Of a DNA stretch of 64,000 nt, positions 60,189 to 64,000 are shown piece by piece. A model generated the notes under the pieces. That model saw only the letters and a list, made by a program, of their open reading frames with translations. It did not search any database and was not told where the DNA came from. Made by a program: the position numbers and the translations under genes. This stretch comes from Micromonospora terminaliae (GTDB lineage Bacteria > Actinomycetota > Actinomycetes > Mycobacteriales > Micromonosporaceae): the NCBI RefSeq assembly GCF_009671205.1, contig NZ_CP045309.1:6590001-6654000 (forward strand), in the 5' to 3' direction. Each line of letters starts with the position of its first letter. Positions within the stretch are counted from its first letter, which is position 1.

Positions 60189-61162
60189 AGGCCATCGTCC
60201 AGGACACCTACGGCCCGGCGGACGTGCTCCAGCTCCGCGACATCGGACGACCGGCCGTCGGCGACGACGATGTCCTCGTCCAGGTCCGCGCGGCCGGGGT
60301 CGACCCCGGAGTCTGGATCTTCATGGCCGGCCGCCCCTACCTGGCGCGGCTCGCGAGCGGGTTGCGCCGGCCCCGGGTGCCGGTGCGCGGCCGGGACCTG
60401 GCCGGGGTGGTGGCCGCGGTCGGCGCCCGGGTGACCCGGTTCCGGCCGGGCGACGAGGTGTACGGCACCTGCCTGCGCGGCTCGTACGCCGAGTTCGCGA
60501 GCGCACCGCAGCGGCGACTGGCCCGCAAGCCGGCCAACGTGTCGTTCACGCAGGCCGCCGCGGTGCCGGTCTCCGGGATGACGGCGCTGCGCGCCGTACG
60601 CGACAGCGGTGAGGTGCGCCCGGGGCACCGGGTGCTGGTGATCGGCGCATCGGGCGGTGTCGGGTCCCTGGCCGTGCAGATCGCCAAGGCGTACGGGGCG
60701 ACGGTGACCGCAGTCTGCGCCCCGGCCAAGGCCGATTTCGTCCGCTCCCTCGGCGCTGAGGACGTCCTCGACTACACGAGCGAGGAGGTCGACCGCGACG
60801 GTCCGGTGTACGACGTGGTCATCGACACCGGCGGCGACCGGCCGCTGTCACTACTGCGGCGTGCGCTCGCCCCGCACGGGACGCTGGCGTTGGTCGGCGG
60901 CGCGTACACCAAGGGCCCGATGCTCAGCGGTTACGACCGGCAGATGTTCCGCGCGCCGCTGCTGTCCCTGTTCGTCGGCCAACGGCTTCGCAGCGTGAGC
61001 GCCGTGGAGCGGGCCGGGGACCTGGACGAGCTACGGAATCTCGTCGAGTCCGGCGCGCTGACCCCGGTGGTCGACCGCACCTACCCCCTTGCCGAGACAT
61101 CGGACGCGATCCGGCACCTCCGGGACGGGCACCCGGCAGGAAAGGTGGTCCTCACCATCTGA
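60185..61162 (+). CDS. Zinc-independent MDR-type NAD(P)H:quinone reductase-like protein
   Basis: A 325-residue medium-chain reductase: MKAIVQDTYGPADVLQLRDIGRPAVGDDDVLVQVRAAGVDPGVW, VPVRGRDLAGVVAAVGARVTRFRPGDEVYG, then the Rossmann motif VLVIGASGGVGSLAVQIAKAYGATVTAV. Cysteine and histidine zinc ligands are absent, so it belongs with the quinone oxidoreductases. It is the last gene of the XRE-controlled operon (4-bp ATGA overlap). Confidence 0.9.
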   Translation: MKAIVQDTYGPADVLQLRDIGRPAVGDDDVLVQVRAAGVDPGVWIFMAGRPYLARLASGLRRPRVPVRGRDLAGVVAAVGARVTRFRPGDEVYGTCLRGSYAEFASAPQRRLARKPANVSFTQAAAVPVSGMTALRAVRDSGEVRPGHRVLVIGASGGVGSLAVQIAKAYGATVTAVCAPAKADFVRSLGAEDVLDYTSEEVDRDGPVYDVVIDTGGDRPLSLLRRALAPHGTLALVGGAYTKGPMLSGYDRQMFRAPLLSLFVGQRLRSVSAVERAGDLDELRNLVESGALTPVVDRTYPLAETSDAIRHLRDGHPAGKVVLTI

Positions 61163-61512
61163 GCTGCTTGTCATAGCGGCGCGCCAGCCTCGCCGCCTTC
61201 CGGCGCCGCGACCCGTACGCCGGCACCACCCACCTGCTCGTCGAGCTGCTGGCCCACCCGCCGGCCCGGCAAACCGGCTGCTGCGGTGTCGGCGGGGCTC
61301 GTGCTCGCCTGCCCTGTCGCTGGCCGCCCAGGCGGCCGTACCGGGCTGACCACCAGGCACGGAACGCGCCGGTGGGCCGAGACGGCCCTGCTCGTCAGCG
61401 GTGATCGACAGGTGACTTGAGCAACTTTCACTACTAGCGTCGGTCGGACCTGGACAGTCATTACTCGGGGAGGACGTCCAATGCTCCGTCCACACCACCA
61501 CCAGAGCGCCCG
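61163..61512 (+). other. Intergenic region with a Clp_N relic and the acylase promoter
   Basis: 350 bases. The first part is the Clp_N fragment (61176-61290). After it come no gene-like frames; the last 90 bases before the acylase ATG should contain its promoter, with gaggacg near 61472 belonging to an alternative upstream ATG. Confidence 0.55.
61176..61290 (+). pseudogene. Fragment of a Clp_N-domain gene (duplicate of 53428-53542)
   Basis: About 115 bases that match 53428-53542 closely, from gcggcg..gccagcctcgccg to cggctgctgcg. The match has a 2-base insertion near the start, a 1-base deletion near 61254, and a few substitutions. Translated, it reads ASLAAFRRRDPYAGTTHLLVELLA. It has no start, and the frame is broken, so it is a relic left by duplication or recombination. 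Confidence 0.75.
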
Positions 61513-63864
61513 ATGAGGGCGCGCCCCCTCGCGGCGGCAGCAGCCGCCATCGGACTGGTCGCCGCAGGCCTCACCCTCACCGGCGGCACCGCCGCCGCCC
61601 ACGGCAGCGGCTACTCGGCCCTGATCCAGCGCGCCTCCTACGGCGTACCGCACATCACCGCACAGAACTTCGCCAGCCTCGGCTACGGCGTCGGCTACGT
61701 CCAGGCCGAGGACAACATCTGCCTGATCGCCGAGCAGATGGTCACCGTCCGCGCCGAGCGGTCCCGCTGGTTCGGCGCGACCACCGGCAACGTCACCAGC
61801 GACCTGTTCCAGCAGAAGGCCATCGACGCCGGCGCCGTCGACCGCTGGCTCACCGGCCCGCGCGACGGCATCCACGCACCCTCCAACGAGGTACGCGACC
61901 AGATCCGCGGCTTCGTCGCCGGCTACAACGCCTACCTCCGCAGCGCCAAGAACAAGATCACCGACCCGGCCTGCAAGGGGAAGGACTGGGTACGCCCGAT
62001 CACCGAGCTGGACGCGTGGCGGGCGAACTGGACGCGCATGGTCCGGGCCAGCTCCGGCGCGCTCGCCGACGGCATCGTCGCCGCCGCGCCGCCCGCCGGG
62101 ACCAGCGCGCCACCCACCCCGAACAGGAGCAGCGCCCCGCAGGCCGAAGCCGTCGTCGCCGCCCGGGACGGTGCGCCGGCCGGGGTGGGCAGCAACGCGT
62201 ACGGCCTGGGCCGCGACGCCACCGCCAGCGGCGCCGGCATGCTGCTCGCGAACCCGCACTTCCCCTGGGACGGCGGCGAGCGCTTCTACCGGATGCACCT
62301 CAAGGTGCCCGGCCGGTACGACGTCGAGGGCGCGGCCCTGGTCGGCGACCCGATCGTCGAGATCGGCCACAACGGCCGGATCGCCTGATCGCACACCGTT
62401 TCCACCGCCCGCCGCTTCGTCTGGCACCGGCTGGCGCTGGTGCCCGGCGACCCGACCAGCTACCTCTACGACGGCCAGCCCCGGAAGATGACCTCCCGCA
62501 CGGTCACCGTCCAGACTCCGGGCGGCCCGGTCACCCGTACCTTCTACGACACCCACTACGGCCCGGTCGTCGTGGTGCCCGGCACCTTCGACTGGACGGC
62601 GCAGGCCGCGTACGCGATCACCGACGTCAACGCCGCCAACAACCGCGCGCTCGACGGCTGGCTCGCCATGGGTCGCGCGAAGTCGGTGGGTGAGCTGCGG
62701 AAGGTGCTGGACCAGCGGCAGTTCCTGCCCTGGGTCAACGTCATCGCCGCCGACCGCGACGGCAACGCCCTCTACGCCGACCACTCCGTCGTGCCCCGGG
62801 TCACCGGCTCCCTCGCGGCCGCGTGCATCCCGGCGCCCTTCCAACCCTTGTACGCCGGCAGCGGCCAGGCCGTCCTCGACGGCTCCCGCTCCGCCTGCGA
62901 GCTGGGCCGGGACCCGGACGCCGCGGTGCCCGGCATCCTCGGCCCGGGCAACCTGCCCGCGCTGATTCGCGGCGACTACGTGACCAACTCCAACGACAGC
63001 TACTGGCTCGCCAACCCGGCCCAGCCGCGGGAGGGTTACCCGCGCATCATCGGCGACGAGCGGACGGCACGGAGCCTGCGTACCCGGCTTGGCGTGCACC
63101 AGGTGCAGCAGCGGATCGCCGGCACCGACGGGCTTCCCGGCAAGGGCTTCACCACCGGCAAGCTGTGGGACGTCACGTTCGGCGACCGGGCGTACGGGGG
63201 TGAGCTGGTCCGCGACGACCTGGTCCGGCTCTGCGAGGCGCAGCCGACGGCCACCGCCTCCGACGGCACCACCGTCGACCTGACGGACGCCTGCGCCGCC
63301 CTGCGCGGCTGGGACCTGAAGGTCAACCTCGACAGCCGGGGCGCGCACCTGTTCACCGAGTTCGCCCTGGCCGGCGGCCTGCGCTTCGCCGACCCGTTCG
63401 ACCCGGCCGCCCCGCTCACCACGCCGGGCCGGCTCGCCGTCGACGACCCGAGGGTACGCACCGCCCTCGCCAACGCCGTCCGCAAGCTGAACGGCATCCC
63501 GCTCGACGCGCGCCTCGGCGACGTCCAGACCGAGCCGCGTGGCGCTGCGCGCATCCCGATCCACGGGGGCCGCGCGGAAGCCGGCGTCTTCAACATGATC
63601 ATCGGGGTGCTGCAGCCCGGCGTCGGCTACTCGAAGGTGCAGCACGGCTCGTCGTTCGTGATGGCCGTCGAGCTGGGCCGCGACGGGCCGTCGGGTCGGC
63701 AGATCCTGACGTACTCGCAGTCGGCCAACCCGAACTCGCCCTGGTACGCCGACCAGACCCGGCTGTACTCGGGCAAGGGCTGGGACACCATCAAGTTCAC
63801 CGAGAAGCAGCTGCGCGCCGACCCGAACCTGGTCACGTACCGGGTGGGGGAGCGGCGCCACTGA
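61513..63864 (+). pseudogene. aac: Aculeacin-A-acylase-like penicillin acylase (S45), interrupted by an in-frame TGA
   Basis: Two open parts in the same frame: 61513-62388 (291 residues) and 62389-63864. A signal peptide (AAAAAAIGLVAAGLTLTGGTAAAHG) leads to the alpha subunit (SALIQRASYGVPHITAQNF, GVGYVQAEDNIC). The autocatalytic site is GVG-SNAYGLG with the nucleophile Ser227 (61513 numbering), then LLANPHFPWDGGERFYRMHLKVPGRYDVEGAAL. At IEIGHNGRIA the codon is TGA at 62386-62388, followed by SHTVSTARRFVW. In Actinoplanes utahensis aculeacin A acylase, from memory, this place reads GHNRTVAW-SHTVSTARRFVW, so TGG has become TGA. The beta subunit is intact after it (NSNDSYWLANPAQP, SFVMAVELG). 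Unless it is read through or is a sequencing error, the enzyme is lost. Confidence 0.88.
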
Positions 63865-63889
63865 CCGCCCCGGCGGAGACTCCGAGCTC

Positions 63890-63917
63890 CGGCGGCCGGC
63901 CGACCGGCCGGCCGCCG
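63890..63917 (+). terminator. Terminator after the acylase gene
   Basis: A perfect 12-bp inverted repeat cggcggccggcc with a 4-base loop, 26 bases after the stop. Confidence 0.8.
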
Positions 63918-63994
63918 GGCCGATCCCGAACCCGCTGTGCAGGGCGATGGGAAACGGGGTTCTGTCGTCCAGCACCCGTGCATAGGATCGGCTC

Positions 63995-64000
63995 ATGGGC
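63995..64000 (+). CDS. Possible start of the next gene (cut by the window end)
   Basis: ATGGGC at the last six bases follows a TAGGAT -10-like hexamer (63983-63988) by 6 bases, which fits a leaderless actinobacterial start. Only two codons are visible. Confidence 0.25.

Noticed and set aside
61171-63996. Minus-strand frame of 941 codons opposite the acylase
   Set aside because: A shadow frame; its composition is Val/Gly/Arg/Gln-rich without motifs, while the plus strand encodes a recognisable S45 acylase.

Overview
The window is high-GC actinobacterial DNA, most probably from the family Micromonosporaceae (Micromonospora/Actinoplanes type). Four observations point that way: very GC-rich third codon positions, many GTG starts and short ATGA overlaps; a tmsA-tmsB pair for 10-methyl branched fatty acids; actinobacterial families throughout (DUF427, DUF2071, F420/deazaflavin-type oxidoreductases, MMPL); and a penicillin-acylase gene that closely resembles, as I remember it, the aculeacin A acylase of Actinoplanes utahensis.

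Layout. 1-3.6 kb: the end of a small membrane protein, then a MoxR/ChlI-type AAA ATPase plus VWA protein pair. 3.6-5.3 kb: a non-coding, palindrome-rich stretch around a secreted SLT-like protein. 5.3-9.9 kb: single genes (DinB-like protein, GlxA-type regulator, MFS transporter, ricin-lectin membrane protein, DUF427, YbaK). 10-12.7 kb: tmsAB. 12.8-16.3 kb: an HTH/SRPBCC pair, an ECF42 sigma/DGPF module and zinc-ribbon proteins. 16.4-20.5 kb: a Cas4-like Fe-S nuclease with an unknown partner, then an S41 peptidase divergent from an ArsR regulator. 20.7-25 kb: a GGDEF-EAL protein, a TipA-like regulator and an ABM monooxygenase. 25.5-28.6 kb: gluconate kinase and transporter. 28.8-34.3 kb: assorted housekeeping and metabolic genes including a solitary yidD. 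34.4-36.8 kb: a second ECF42/DGPF module. 36.9-49.4 kb: a PPOX fusion, a PadR-ABC-FtsX operon, an EgtD-like methyltransferase operon, an MMPL exporter, a lipoprotein and a secreted M14 carboxypeptidase.

From 49.9 kb the character changes. A lower-GC block (about 49.9-52.5 kb) carries an HNH endonuclease, a SepF-like membrane protein and a SLATT-like membrane protein, which together look like an acquired conflict or defence island. A partly decayed Clp_N gene and a GIY-YIG gene follow. Next comes a five-gene cassette (54.4-58.2 kb) encoding a Ycf46-like AAA+ ATPase, a DUF1257/Ycf35-like protein, a DUF2997 protein, a membrane-anchored ComEA-type HhH protein and an NrdG-like radical-SAM activase. 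The cassette is bracketed by a 24-bp direct repeat equal to the 3' end of the GIY-YIG gene, so it looks like a discrete insertion. Around it lie a frameshifted, truncated glycosidase gene, a second fragment of the Clp_N gene (61.2 kb) and a small XRE-regulated operon. The window ends with the acylase gene, which is interrupted by an in-frame TGA at a position where the homologue has Trp.

The strongest candidates for an undescribed system are the Ycf46/Ycf35/DUF2997/HhH/radical-SAM cassette and the neighbouring HNH/SepF-like/SLATT island. Also notable are a family of four 47-bp palindromes with covarying stems, and a Cas4-like nuclease paired with a conserved-looking protein of unknown function. 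All family assignments were made by eye from the translated sequences; no database search was possible.
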